From Cladorrhinum sp. PSN259 (lineage: Eukaryota; Ascomycota; Sordariomycetes; Sordariales; Podosporaceae), in contig MU867062.1 in the NCBI GenBank assembly GCA_033725935.1, positions 620,001 to 684,000 on the forward strand: a DNA stretch of 64,000 nt, in the 5' to 3' direction. Position 1 is the first letter of the stretch. Every line of letters starts with the position of its first letter. This document shows, one piece after another, positions 34,748 through 45,338 of this stretch. Position numbers and translations under genes: made by a program. The notes below the pieces were generated by a model. The model was not told the origin of the DNA and made no database searches. It saw only the letters and a list, made by a program, of their open reading frames with translations.

Positions 34748-36940
34748 GAAACGGATTTTTTACCGCACACTACTGCAATAACGGATTAATGATTTTGGCT
34801 GGGTAATGGGGGTCATTATCTCTTTTTTTATTTTCATCTTTCTTATGGTATTTAGAGGATTGAGTTGGGGCAATGGGATGAGAAAAGTGCCCGCCTCGTC
34901 TCTTGTTATACGCAGGGGATGACGCCATGTTTGAAGATGGTCAAAATATCGGATTGGAATGGATACCACGAGCTCGATGCTCAAGCATGTCATGGGGTTT
35001 TATCGATGAAGAAGCGATTTTTTGCAGGGACTTCTCGTGTTTATTCTCGTTTTCTTTACTTTTATATTTCGAAGTTATAATACCAGAGACGCGAATAGGG
35101 CAGTCTCATGCCATCTTGTTCCCAGCATTCCGGATTGTGTTACCTCCTTGCCTTCAACCACGTAACGATGCATGGGATATTTTTGGGCCGCTCCCTTTCT
35201 TTCAATAGGTGAATCGTTGTCTCGCACGTATCAGGATTTGTTCAACGTTTGTTGACACCCACATTTCCTTCCCCCTTAAAAGAGAACTGAGGCTTGCCGG
35301 AAAGACACTCACACCAGGACGATACGCAAAAATAGCACCGGACCCATTTATCTGCATTTCTTTGCTTGGCATTGACAGGAGGTGTTATCCACAGTGGGTT
35401 CGGGAAAGGAACTACGGATAGGCGTGGGGTTATTGAGATAAGTAACAGAAATAGCAAGTTGCGCACCGGTAGATCTCAGCATATCAAGCAAAGGGATAAA
35501 GATATTGAATAGAAAAAGCCTTTCTTAAGCGGACCCTTCTTTGTGTTGTCGATTGAAATCATGAGTCTCCGGTAAGGCAAATAATAATGACTTACTGGGT
35601 CTTTAAACCTTGAGACGTCAACAGCCCCACTCACTCGCTGCAGGGCTGAGCTTCAATTCCCCATAACGGGCAAGCTCGGCCACCTAAAGGCAGCCACGGG
35701 CAGACAACAACCCTTGGACTCTACATTAAGGTGTCACAAGCTGCAGAGTTGCAGAAGTGCGCGAATATTCAGGGCAATGCTGGATGTAATATGTGGATCG
35801 CCGTGGACCTCTCGTAGGACTCGCTGGTAGGTGGTAGGTCCGCTGTCTGAGACTTATTAGTGACTGGGTGACGGGACTCGGACTTGACCCCTGACACCAA
35901 GCAGAACCCCGCAGTCAGCTACCTCACCACTAACACGGGAATGAGGGGTACCGCTGCGTCTGGTGATAACCTGTGAATGTATGAATGGTCCATCTGGAAC
36001 AAAGACAGCTCTCTGGGTCAGGCTGCAGTGCACATGTAAGGCAAATATGTGAGCAATTGGATGGGACAAATGGACGAATGAGTGGGTGGCTTCATTACCA
36101 GTGTGTGGTTTTTGTGGCATGTATCCCGTTCCACCGCGCATCTTTTACTTTTCCATCCGTCTTCTCTCAGTCATTCAACAAAACCCCGTTCCATTCTTCC
36201 TCCAACCTTGCTTACCTTCACTGTACTGGACACCTTGGATTCCGATATTCCCCCTACACATCCATTTCGGGACCCGCGGCAGTAGATCCTGACTAGCTAC
36301 CGTAATCACTTTGCTACCGCTGCCGCTTTCATTTGGCTTCATTGTCGCCCCGTGGTTCTACACTGACAGCTGCAAAAGCTCCGGAAAGCTCTCTCACACA
36401 GGCTGACACGACTTTTGGTTCCCTTGCCTCCCCCACCCCAACAGACCGACCCAAAGACAGCCCTGAACCATCGAGGCAGGCAGAAACCCAATCCGGTAGC
36501 CACAATAACCTTGAATCCAAAGCTGCCAGCTGCGAGAGCCGTGAGCCCACCACTTGACTGAATTTCCAGGTAATCATCTTCTTTTACTTTCTCATTCTTC
36601 CAGAGCTTCCTTTTCCTCAACAATCCCGTGTCATCCCAACTTTTGGTCCTGTCATTGCTTCATTGCCCTGCTTCGACCTTTCCAGCAATTTCCCCTCTCA
36701 GTATCACCTGCCTGTCGCAGCAAGTACCTGCCTGGTATTCTTGGGTTCTGTCCGGGATCCATTTGCCCCTCCCCCACCTAGGTTCCTTTGCAACCAACTG
36801 AACCTCCACCTGCCACCACCACTTTCACTCCTCGGCCAATTTGCTCATCTCCGACATCACTTTCAGTTGCATGCAAAGAGGAAGCCACGCATACTTGAGT
36901 GGTGGCATGTTTGTTCGAGACTGACAGCATTCCTCTCGTA
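34748..36940. other. Intergenic, phosducin-like gene to 916-residue membrane protein gene
   Basis: 2.2 kb. The right half (about 36120-36940) is CT-rich and looks like promoter plus leader of the next gene; the left part should be 3' UTR. No gene supported. Confidence 0.6.
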
Positions 36941-39691
36941 ATGGAACAGCAGCAGCAAACCGACGAACCCCCATCACCCCCCAACTCACCAGGCAATCAA
37001 CTCGACCAACCAAGCAATACCCCTCTCGCCTCTCCGCCATCTTCGCCCTTCTCTCGCAACACAGAGGTGTTTGAAGACAACGAGGGCGGCGAGGAATCAC
37101 GCCAACAACAGCTGTCATCATCTTCCCCTCTCCTCCGATTTCCCAAACCGCAAGGGAGTCAGATCCTTGCCGAATTTCTCTCAAACAGCTCTCCTAATAT
37201 TATGCAACCAACCACCATGTTGGAACCCACTAACCTCGCCGACTCGGCATTCGAGTTCATCAACACCACCGACACCGAGAGTCAAGATGGTCGCTTGAGC
37301 GAGTCGACCGACTCGCTTTCTGTTCCTCGACCAGATGACGTACACTCGATCAACGGCTCAGTCAACCACTACGAGACCGACTCAGACGAGGAAGATGAAG
37401 ATGCTGATCACTCTTCTCATGCATCATCCCTCAGATATACCAACGAGGTGCTACAGAATCCCTCCACACAGCAGCCAACATCCAACCTTGAGTTCGGGTC
37501 CTCCTCTGAGGGATCCGGCGTTGTTGTGTTCCAGGAGGACAATGATGACCCGGTGCTGCTCGAAAAGATATCTGTGAACCATGCCATCAAAGAGTTCACT
37601 GAGGAGGAGTCTGCCACCCTGGCCAAGCGATTAGGCTTGCCAAACACCCCCAGGCGTCTGGTGGCAACAATTCGCCAGACAATGTCCCAATCCTATCTCT
37701 CCACGCAGGAACCCCTTAGAATCCTATATATCGGCCACCCAGGTGCGCAGAGAAGCATCATACTCAAGATCTGCGGTGCACTCTGGGCATCGCCCAAGAA
37801 TGGGGATAAAGAGCAGGACTATTTCAATAGACATCGGGAGGGTGTCTATAATATTGTCCCCATCTCATCATTCGGACCCGCCCCTGAGCTTGACCTCATG
37901 GAGGCATCTCATTATCAGATCAAGGTTGAGCACTGCACCTCGGCCGAAGAAGATACTTTTGAGGAGTCGGCGGGTATCAGCAGCGTTTATTCACTCACCA
38001 TTGAGCATGACAAAGTCTACAAGTCTCACATCTCCTCCTCAGGTCGCTCTTTCATTCAACCCAAATGGGCTCTACCGCATGTTGCTGTCTTCTACTGCGC
38101 AGACAAGGATGACGCCGATGCTGCTCGCACAAGAGATGTCGCCTGGGCTTGCATGAAGACCCATTCTATCCCGTGTATCTTCATTTCTGAGCGACAGGAC
38201 TTCGTAACAAGCAACTGGGCCGAGTACATTGACGAACACGCAGTTCATCTTTGCTTGGAATCTCGGGATCCTGAGAAACCAATGCATGCTCAGCGGTTCC
38301 CGATTGATCTCCCATCCTTCGAGAACATCGACGCCCGGCAAATGAACCGCAATTTGGCCTACTTGACGGGGCTTTCCGAACCTGAGGGGTCATTTGTTGA
38401 GGTGGATTGTGCACCAACCAAAAAGGCTCCCGAATTCGAGCTGGTCGAGTATCTGGGAGCAGCAAGGCAGGCCTGGGCAAGGTTTGTTGAGAGTGACGAG
38501 TTCGCTCGTATATGTCGTCTTCTTTTGCCCCTGGTCCTCGCATTACTTGTTGTGCCTGTGGCAATGCTGTCAAGCTCTCTCCTCGAATCCTCAAAGTCAC
38601 TATCTCAGGTGCCTTCTGCAGGTCAGACGTCGCCACTAGTGAAAGTCAGTCCGATAAGCCCGATTAGTTCAGCAAGTTTGGCGAAAACATCGACTGCTAC
38701 ATCCACAACCACCAAGACGGTTGTTGTGAGCCTTACCTCCGCTCAGGCAGTGCAGTCTGGTCAATCAGGGCCTTCGACTAGTACTCTGGCCTCTGCTTTG
38801 TCCTTCGCTGGACTCCTTTCAGATAAGCCATCGTCTGTTTCCGTGGAGTCTGAGGTGAAAAAACCAGCCAGCCCACCGACAAAGAAACCCAGTTTGCCAG
38901 CGAAGAAGACGGTCTGCTCGGTACAGATTTCAGGACCAAGCGAGATTGCAGTTGATCTAGTTGGACGGAACAAAGCCTGGTGGTTCGCGGCGGACGAAAT
39001 CAATATCGACGTTTACCGCGGGGATGAACACCTCGAGACTAAGACCTCAGCTGTGGATGGCGGCATCCTTGTACAACTTGCGCCAAAGGATGCATACGGT
39101 GCTCTTAACGTGTCTGTCGTTTCGACTGGCAGACCAAAGATTAATGAGACCTTCGAAGTTGACTTTGGCAAGACCGCGGTGGCAGAGGTGTTTGAGGCGG
39201 GCCTGCACATGTTGCAGGATGTCATCAAAAAAGTATCGTCCAGTGTGGATGAGAGCGTTGGCAATGTTTTGGAGCATGCTCGTGAGCGTGGCCAAGCAGC
39301 TGGAACCCAAGCAATTGGGGCAGTTACCCGGGCGACGACATCCACCAAGGAGAACATTGCTCAAGGTATTGCCAACGGCGCCAAAGTGGCAGAAGATGTG
39401 GCCGAGCAACTTGACATTGCGATCCTTCAAGCCCAGGTCGCTTCTAGACTCTGGTGGCTTAAGTTGCAAGGGAGGATCGAGGAGCATCATCAATATCAAC
39501 GAAACGCCTCTATCTTTCTGAAGATGAAGATCGCACAGGCGGCCAAGGCCAAAGCTCTCCGAGAACAGAACACGTCCGGATCAACATCTTCATCATGCAG
39601 CGGCTCATGGCCGTGGGTTTCTTGCAAGCAGGATGCGCAACAACCGGAGGAAGATAACAGCTGGGGAGGCTTGTGGAAGATTAGGCTGTAA
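36941..39691 (+). CDS. Predicted single-pass membrane protein of unknown function, 916 residues
   Basis: I do not recognise this protein. It is a single open exon. The frame is open from 36899, but only through a GTG, so the first ATG (36941) is taken as start. Residues 1-220 are acidic, Ser/Pro/Gln-rich and probably disordered. Residues about 220-510 look folded and alpha/beta: LRILYIGHPGAQRSIILKIC, YNIVPISSFGPAPELDL, then LPHVAVFYCADKDD and HSIPCIFISERQDF. Alternating hydrophobic strands and helices there suggest a Rossmann- or P-loop-like fold without an obvious GKS/T. One membrane segment follows (about 526-548, LLLPLVLALLVVPVAML). A Ser/Thr-rich stretch (550-650) leads to a beta-rich module (about 658-745, CSVQISGPSEIAVDLVG... 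to FEVDFG). The last 170 residues are amphipathic helices ending with Trp-rich and Cys-containing segments. Topology is uncertain because there is no signal peptide. Codon use and length argue strongly that it is real. Confidence 0.88.
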   Translation: MEQQQQTDEPPSPPNSPGNQLDQPSNTPLASPPSSPFSRNTEVFEDNEGGEESRQQQLSSSSPLLRFPKPQGSQILAEFLSNSSPNIMQPTTMLEPTNLADSAFEFINTTDTESQDGRLSESTDSLSVPRPDDVHSINGSVNHYETDSDEEDEDADHSSHASSLRYTNEVLQNPSTQQPTSNLEFGSSSEGSGVVVFQEDNDDPVLLEKISVNHAIKEFTEEESATLAKRLGLPNTPRRLVATIRQTMSQSYLSTQEPLRILYIGHPGAQRSIILKICGALWASPKNGDKEQDYFNRHREGVYNIVPISSFGPAPELDLMEASHYQIKVEHCTSAEEDTFEESAGISSVYSLTIEHDKVYKSHISSSGRSFIQPKWALPHVAVFYCADKDDADAARTRDVAWACMKTHSIPCIFISERQDFVTSNWAEYIDEHAVHLCLESRDPEKPMHAQRFPIDLPSFENIDARQMNRNLAYLTGLSEPEGSFVEVDCAPTKKAPEFELVEYLGAARQAWARFVESDEFARICRLLLPLVLALLVVPVAMLSSSLLESSKSLSQVPSAGQTSPLVKVSPISPISSASLAKTSTATSTTTKTVVVSLTSAQAVQSGQSGPSTSTLASALSFAGLLSDKPSSVSVESEVKKPASPPTKKPSLPAKKTVCSVQISGPSEIAVDLVGRNKAWWFAADEINIDVYRGDEHLETKTSAVDGGILVQLAPKDAYGALNVSVVSTGRPKINETFEVDFGKTAVAEVFEAGLHMLQDVIKKVSSSVDESVGNVLEHARERGQAAGTQAIGAVTRATTSTKENIAQGIANGAKVAEDVAEQLDIAILQAQVASRLWWLKLQGRIEEHHQYQRNASIFLKMKIAQAAKAKALREQNTSGSTSSSCSGSWPWVSCKQDAQQPEEDNSWGGLWKIRL

Positions 39692-41532
39692 GAAGAGTGG
39701 GAGGCCATGTTACTGTTTTATTGTTAACTGTTTTTGATTTCTTTTCTTCGCCTCGAGGGGTTGGGATTGGTAACGCATGGGATGGAAGGTAAACGGAAGG
39801 GAAGGGAAAGGAAAGGGATAACACAACTCGCACCTTTATCATGATGTTATCTTTAAACACATGCCTGGGGAAAGACCACAACAACACCAGAAGGTCAGGC
39901 AAAGGGGGCAACTGGGGAAATCTGGACTGGCGTTGTGTGCGTTTTTTTTTTTCCCTCGATCTTTACACTTTAGTTTGGGTTGCCTATTGCTTTTTTCTTC
40001 TGCTTCTATGCTTGATCTGGAGGTACTATTAGGAGGCTCCTAATAGAAGCATGACGAACGAAGAGGTCTTTTTCTTTGCATGCGTTTCTCTCTCCCTTTT
40101 TATTCTATTTCTATTTTCACACGTTTATGTTGCGTAGAAATACGAGCGGATAGGAGAGAGAGTCTCGGAGAAGAAGCGCAACAAGAAGCAGAAATTCAAA
40201 TGAGATGGGCTATGTAAAATGATGATTACTATGTTTCTTCTGGTATTATGGTGTTCAAGTGGTGTTGGGCTTCTGGCTTCCCCCCTTCTTAACATTCAAA
40301 CGCATGTATGTTTCTTTCTCTTATTTTCTCCGGATCTGTTGTGTTGTGGTGGGTTTTGCTATGGTTCTATCAAGTAAAAATGTATATCCGGTAACTATCA
40401 TCAGTACTCGACATTGGTTTTTTTTCTTTTATCCTTATTCTACCCTGAGTAGGTCTATAGATGAAAATGGGAGGCTTGCGGTGCGTGTTATCAACAACTC
40501 GATGATGATGTTTTCTTTTTCTTCCGTGGTTTGGTGGTAATTTGTTACAACCCTCGGAGATGCTCGCAATGGATTAGTATGAGATCGAGATAAAATATTT
40601 AGATACAGCCAAGTTTCTTTATTATCTAGAATGATTTGATCTGGTAAACTTTTCATGTTTTTTTATTATAGGGAAGCAGCGTCAAGAGAAAGGAATAAAA
40701 TTCCAGGTTGATTCCCAAGTTGCCTTGGATAGTGACTGAACAAAGCAGGCAATTTGGGTCTGGTTATATACCGGCCCAATGCTTGCTTGCATCATACATA
40801 GAGGGATCATTGACACCTAACTCAGTTAGAGATGGTGAAAGTTGTTGGACCTGTAGAGCTTTTGGGTGATGGAAATGGAGAGAATGAGTGGGGGGTCAGC
40901 CCTGGCGGCTATAGGTACCTAAGCTAATCTGAGCCGTGGGGTGGCACGTGCTTTTTTCCTCTCCCACCCTGCACCTCTCAACCCGACTCTTTCGAAGCGC
41001 TTCCCAAAAAGTTCCCCGCCCAAATTGAAACTCCAGAACAACAGTCCCGCAGCAAGACGAAATTGTAGGAAAGACAGAGCATCTGGTATGTAAACCCCTC
41101 TCTTCTTTGAATTTCATGTGCACCGAGCCGGGATAAAGCTACCCCGCACGTTTTCAAGCGGAAAGGGATTACCTTTGGCGATGGCGCACCCATTTCAGGC
41201 GGTCGATGGATATTTTGGCGGGGGAGGGGTTCGTCAGTCAACGAAAGGAGGGGCGAGCAGGCAGGTGGTGGCGCTGATGAGGCAGAGGAGGAAGTTTGCC
41301 AGCACCGCCATTTTTTTGTTGTTCATGAAATAGAGTTTGGTCTGCACATGCTGCAGCTCTTTCCCCCCCCTTTTCTTGCTGTCGACAATCAAAACTTATT
41401 ACACTAAATCATTTAACGCCGGCAACCAACAGCAAACATTGCGCTGACATTTCGCCTTTTTTTCGCTAGTATCTCGAAGCAACAGCAGCTATCCTTCTTA
41501 AAAAACCAATAAACATCAGCACACAGAACAAA
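39692..41532. other. Intergenic, membrane protein gene to RanBP1
   Basis: 1.8 kb. The left part should be the 3' UTR of the membrane protein gene and contains a perfect 21-nt palindrome (40026-40046). The right part should be the RanBP1 promoter and leader. No gene supported. Confidence 0.6.
40026..40046. repeat. Perfect 10-bp palindrome in a 3' flank
   Basis: ctattaggag / ctcctaatag with one central base. In RNA it could form a stem only by opening the centre; in DNA it is a dyad. It lies about 335 bp past the stop codon of the 916-residue membrane protein. Confidence 0.7.
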
Positions 41533-42520
41533 ATGTCTGGCGAGAACGATACCCCCAAGGCGGTTGAGGAGGTCAAGGTCGAGGAGACCGCGACGGAGGT
41601 AAGTTTACACTTTCTGGATGTTTTTTGAAGAATGCTTGCGAAGATGATGGTCGCGCAACATCACAACACTACGTTCATCCTATTTTCTCTCCCATTTCAG
41701 GGCTAGCATGCTAATCTTTGTTACTTTCTTTCAAACAGACGCCTGCTCCTGCTGCCGAGGAGACCAAGCCTGTCACCTCTTCTTCAGTTTTCTCCATGTT
41801 CGGTGGTGGTGCCAAGAAGGAAAAGAAGGACGATGAGGACCGCGGTGATAACTCTGGCAGCGCCAAGGCCCAGCGCGAGGCCGCTGCTGCCGCTGCCGCT
41901 TCCTCTTCCAAGGAGGCCGACAACGAGGACGAGGCCCCCGAGTCTGTCGATGTTCACTTCGAGCCCGTCATCCACTTGACCGAGCAGGTCGAGGTCAAGA
42001 CCAACGAGGAGTCTGAGGAGCAGCTCTTCAAGATGCGCGCCAAGCTCTTCAAGTATATTGCTGAGACGCGCGAATGGAAGGAGCGTGGCACTGGTGATGT
42101 CCGTCTTCTCAAGCACAAGGAGAACGGAAAGACCCGGCTGGTCATGCGCCGGGACAAGACCCTCAAGGTCTGCGCCAACCACTACAGTATGTTGTATTCC
42201 ACTAGAGGGTTCTACATTCACAGAAACTGATGTTTTGAAAAACAGTTGTTCCCGAGATGAAGCTTTCACCCAACGTTGGCTCTGACCGCAGCTGGGTGTG
42301 GAACGCCGCTGCCGACGTCAGCGAGGGCGAGCCGGAGGCCGTCACTCTCGCTATCCGTTTCGCCAACTCGGATAACGCGAACCAGTTCAAGGACGCTTTC
42401 ATCTCTGCCCAGAAGGAGAATGAGGCCCTGTTCGCTAAGGCTGCCGAGGCCGACGCCGAGACTGAGGCACCCCCGGCCGAGGAGGAGCAGGTAGAGGAGA
42501 AGAAGGAGGAGTCCGCGTAA
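41533..42520 (+). CDS. yrb1: Ran-binding protein 1 (RanBP1/Yrb1)
   Basis: Predicted exons are 41533-41598, 41739-42186 and 42246-42520, giving 262 residues. RanBP1 binds Ran-GTP and helps RanGAP release it from export complexes in the cytoplasm. A Glu/Lys/Ala-rich N-terminus (about 1-90) precedes the RanBD (about 92-220): VHFEPVIHL, then KMRAKLFKYIAETREWKERGTGDVRLLKHKE, KTRLVMRRDKTLKVCANHYIVPEM, and RSWVWNAAADVSEGE. The C-terminus is acidic (EEEQVEEKKEESA), as in other members. Intron 1 is long for the window (140 nt, GTAAGT donor). It contains an earlier acceptor-like site, tttcag at 41695-41700, whose use would put TAG at the second codon of the exon. Intron 2 (59 nt, GTATGT...aacag) splits the conserved NHY-IVPEM segment. 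Upstream context caaaATG is good. Confidence 0.95.
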
Positions 42521-44166
42521 AAAATAGCTGTGGAACACGGTTTTATGGAAACAAAATGAGAGCTCAGGATTAAGCACAGCAACCAGCAACCAACCTTTCT
42601 AAGATCCTTTATTTATACAACGATTCCCCCCACCCAAACGAGAAGAGACATATAAGGCATAGTTGAGGAGAGTGAAGGCACAAAAGCAATTTGATGAAGA
42701 GTTACACGGATGTCCAGCAGGAAGTCGAGAAATCCTACTCGACCCCAGCAACCCATCCGTAGTCACCATTACATGCATGTTTTTAGTTCCTATCAAGGAG
42801 GGTAGAGGAGCGATGTTTTCCCTCTTTTGATATCAGGACAGGCAGCGCTGATAGGCGATTGTAGATAGACAGATTACACAGCATTAGTTTATCCCACATA
42901 TATGACCCCAGTGGTATGATATGCTCGAGTAATGTATACTGTATCGATTCTGTGACCAGCCCACTGGACAAACTGGCTGAGTGAATGAAATGGGTGACGC
43001 GAAAAGGGACAGAGTGAAAATACATGAAAACTTACCCAGTCGCTCCACTCCGTCACAGAATGATTCGCTGCTTCAAGACGACACGCCTGCCTCAGTTTTT
43101 CCTAGAGTTGACAAGAAGGAAACTACGAGTCTGACAATTACAGCTGTCCACTATCGTTCATGCCGTTTTTGCTCACAAGATGTTTGCCTGCCGCCAGTCA
43201 GTAAGGTGCCCGTCTTTCGACAACACAGGGAGCTGCCAACTGAAACCAGCCTGGAACTTCCAGGTTGAACTTTTGTTCTTTCCAGTCATCGTTCAACTTT
43301 GATGGAAAGTCCAACCTCTTCAACCAGTCTTCTATTTCATCGCACTCCGATAACCGAATCATCGGCGCTCGAGTCTACTCCACATTGCAACCTACCACCA
43401 AAATTTAGCGGCAGATCGACCACTCCCGGTTATTCCGCCGCTACGCTTTACCACAAACGGCAGTTCTGTGCGCGAAGAGTTCGCTTCGACAGCCACAGTA
43501 ACCATGGCGGGTTCACGCGTCACCCGCCGCACGGCAAGCCACAGTGTGGCAGCTCAGGCGCCTGTTGGTAAGTAAATTGAATTGACTTGGTTGAGTCGCG
43601 CGCGACGAAAGGGCGACTCAAGTGAGAGTTGCAAGGTTCACTGTTCACCACCACCACCAACATCATCACCTCCCATCCCCGCGGAAAGTTTCCAGAAATC
43701 GACGGTATCCATCGACGATATCACAGCCACGAACCGTGTTCCATATTTTTTTCTTTTCTTTTTAAAAGCGCCGTGTATAGAGGTCTTCTTCTTTTTGCTT
43801 ATACTTTTCGCGAACCGCTTTTTCGAAATATTACTTTCAGTAATATCAGCTCTTCCTCCCACGCGATTCGAGGAGCACGAGACGGAGCGAAACCTACCTA
43901 CCTCTCCTACCTCTCCCCTGTTCGAAGCAACCGCGTTTTTGGTCGCGACATAACAATTGCATATATTCGTTTTGGCGTGCGCTTTGCACAGGGCGAAGGA
44001 TCAGCGGAGAGTTTACCGAGAAGAAGAAGAGAGCGGGGACTAATTGTTGGGGACACTTCTTGTTTCTCCGTGGCGTATAGATCAAGACGGAAACGAAATC
44101 AACGTTCGTGGCGGTATCGGCAGGGGTACGAATACCTATATCAACGGTCGAACCAGATCCAGCAAG
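42521..44166. other. Intergenic/leader region, RanBP1 to Taf14
   Basis: 1.6 kb. The first few hundred bases should be RanBP1 3' UTR. The rest should be the Taf14 promoter and leader, including a possible first coding exon at 43504-43567. No other gene seen. Confidence 0.55.
43504..43567 (+). other. Candidate upstream coding exon of Taf14, or a short uORF
   Basis: An ATG in strong context (aaccATGG) opens 21 codons (MAGSRVTRRTASHSVAAQAP...) ending directly at a GTAAGT donor (43568). An acceptor-like gtatag at 44075-44080 would join it in frame to 44081-44178 with no stop, extending Taf14 by about 50 residues (a 513-nt intron). If unspliced, it is a 22-codon uORF ending in TAA (43570-43572). 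I cannot decide from sequence alone. Confidence 0.35.
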
Positions 44167-45156
44167 ATGATTGTCGAGGTGTGTTGTAATCCCTGGAAAC
44201 AGAAGGAGAGGTTGAGAAGAAAAGAAGAAATTGGTTGCTAACAAGACTGGGAAAACTATAGCGCAAGATCAAGATTGTGACGGAGCAGCACAATATGTAC
44301 GTCGAGGTTACATTGGGCCAATTGGGGTGATCAGCAGTAATAGCAATGGATTTGCTGACGGGGATGATTTTTAAACAGCAACAAGCCTCCGGTCACTGAG
44401 GGTTTTCCCATGAAGGAATGGTCCGTCGAGATCTACATTCTTGACCAGGAGGGCAAGGAGAAGCCGGCGAGATGCTTCACCAAGGCTGTGTATCACCTCC
44501 ATCCATCTTTCGAGAAACCGGTACAGAGTAAGTCTGCTTCGTGTTTGCATGTTTCGGCAAGAAGATTGGTTTAGTTGACAGGAATTTTCGCTATGAACAA
44601 TAGCCTTCACGGAGCCCCCCTTCAAGTGCACCAATGAGGGCTGGGGAGAGTTTGAGATGAACATTGAGCTCTTTACGACTGAGAAGGGCGGGAAACACAC
44701 CATTCCTCACGATTTGAACTTCTCAGCTCCCCAGTACGAGATCATCCACACCATCCCGTTTAAGAATCCTTCGCAGGCTTTGCAGCAGATTCTTCGTGAA
44801 ACCGGTCCTCTTCCTTCGGATGAGGAGCGCAAGATCAAGAAGGGTGACGGCCTTAACAAGAAGAAGAAGAGCTTCGACGTCGAGAAGATTGCGGACGGAC
44901 TGGTCAAGTTGAGCGAGGACGACTTGCTTGTGGTGATTCAAATGATCCACGACGGCAAGGACGATAGCACGTACGTCCAGAACAACATTGATGCAGGCGA
45001 GTTCTCGGTGGATCTTTATACGCTTCCGGAGCCGTTGATGAAGAATCTCTGGGACTTTTTGGTAAGTTTATAGCACCTAATTTGATAGCAATTGGGATAA
45101 TTTGGCTAACTCAAGTAATTGTTGTCTAGACCAAGACTGGAGTCATCAGTGCCTGA
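44167..45156 (+). CDS. taf14: YEATS-domain protein Taf14 (TFIID/TFIIF/chromatin-remodeller subunit)
   Basis: Predicted exons are 44167-44178, 44262-44296, 44379-44527, 44604-45061 and 45130-45156, giving 226 residues. Taf14 is a shared subunit of TFIID, TFIIF and several chromatin complexes; its YEATS domain reads acyl-lysine on histone H3. The YEATS domain fills about residues 5-140: RKIKIVTEQHNINKPP, FPMKEWSVEIYILDQEGKE, KAVYHLHPSFEKPVQTF, EPPFKCTNEGWGEFEM and HDLNFSAPQYEI. A Lys-rich linker follows. The C-terminal ET domain (about 160-224) comprises VEKIADGLVKLSEDDLLVVIQMI, DLYTLPEPLMKNLWDFLTK and GVISA. Four introns of 83, 82, 76 and 68 nt have GTGTGT, GTACGT, GTAAGT and GTAAGT donors; all junctions keep the YEATS/ET sequence intact. 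The conservative start (MIVE at 44167, A at -3) gives a family-typical N-terminus; an upstream exon (43504-43567) could extend it. Confidence 0.92.
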
Positions 45157-45318
45157 GTAAAAGCGCTGGTCATGCTGAAGAAGCTTAAAAACTTTCACTC
45201 TTCATGTCCTCGTGCTTCTGCATTGCAATGGCGTTCTGGCGTCTTAGGAAGACCAAAAAAGAAAGAGAGGGGAGAGCCAGTATTTTTTGGTTTCGTTTTC
45301 TTATTATTAATTCAGCAA

Positions 45319-45338
45319 ATGGATGGATGGATGGATGG
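45319..45338. repeat. Microsatellite (ATGG)5
   Basis: Five exact units of atgg in the probable Taf14 3' flank. Confidence 0.85.

Noticed and set aside
36899..36940. Upstream start of the 916-residue protein at 36899
   Set aside because: The codon is GTG; the first ATG is 36941.
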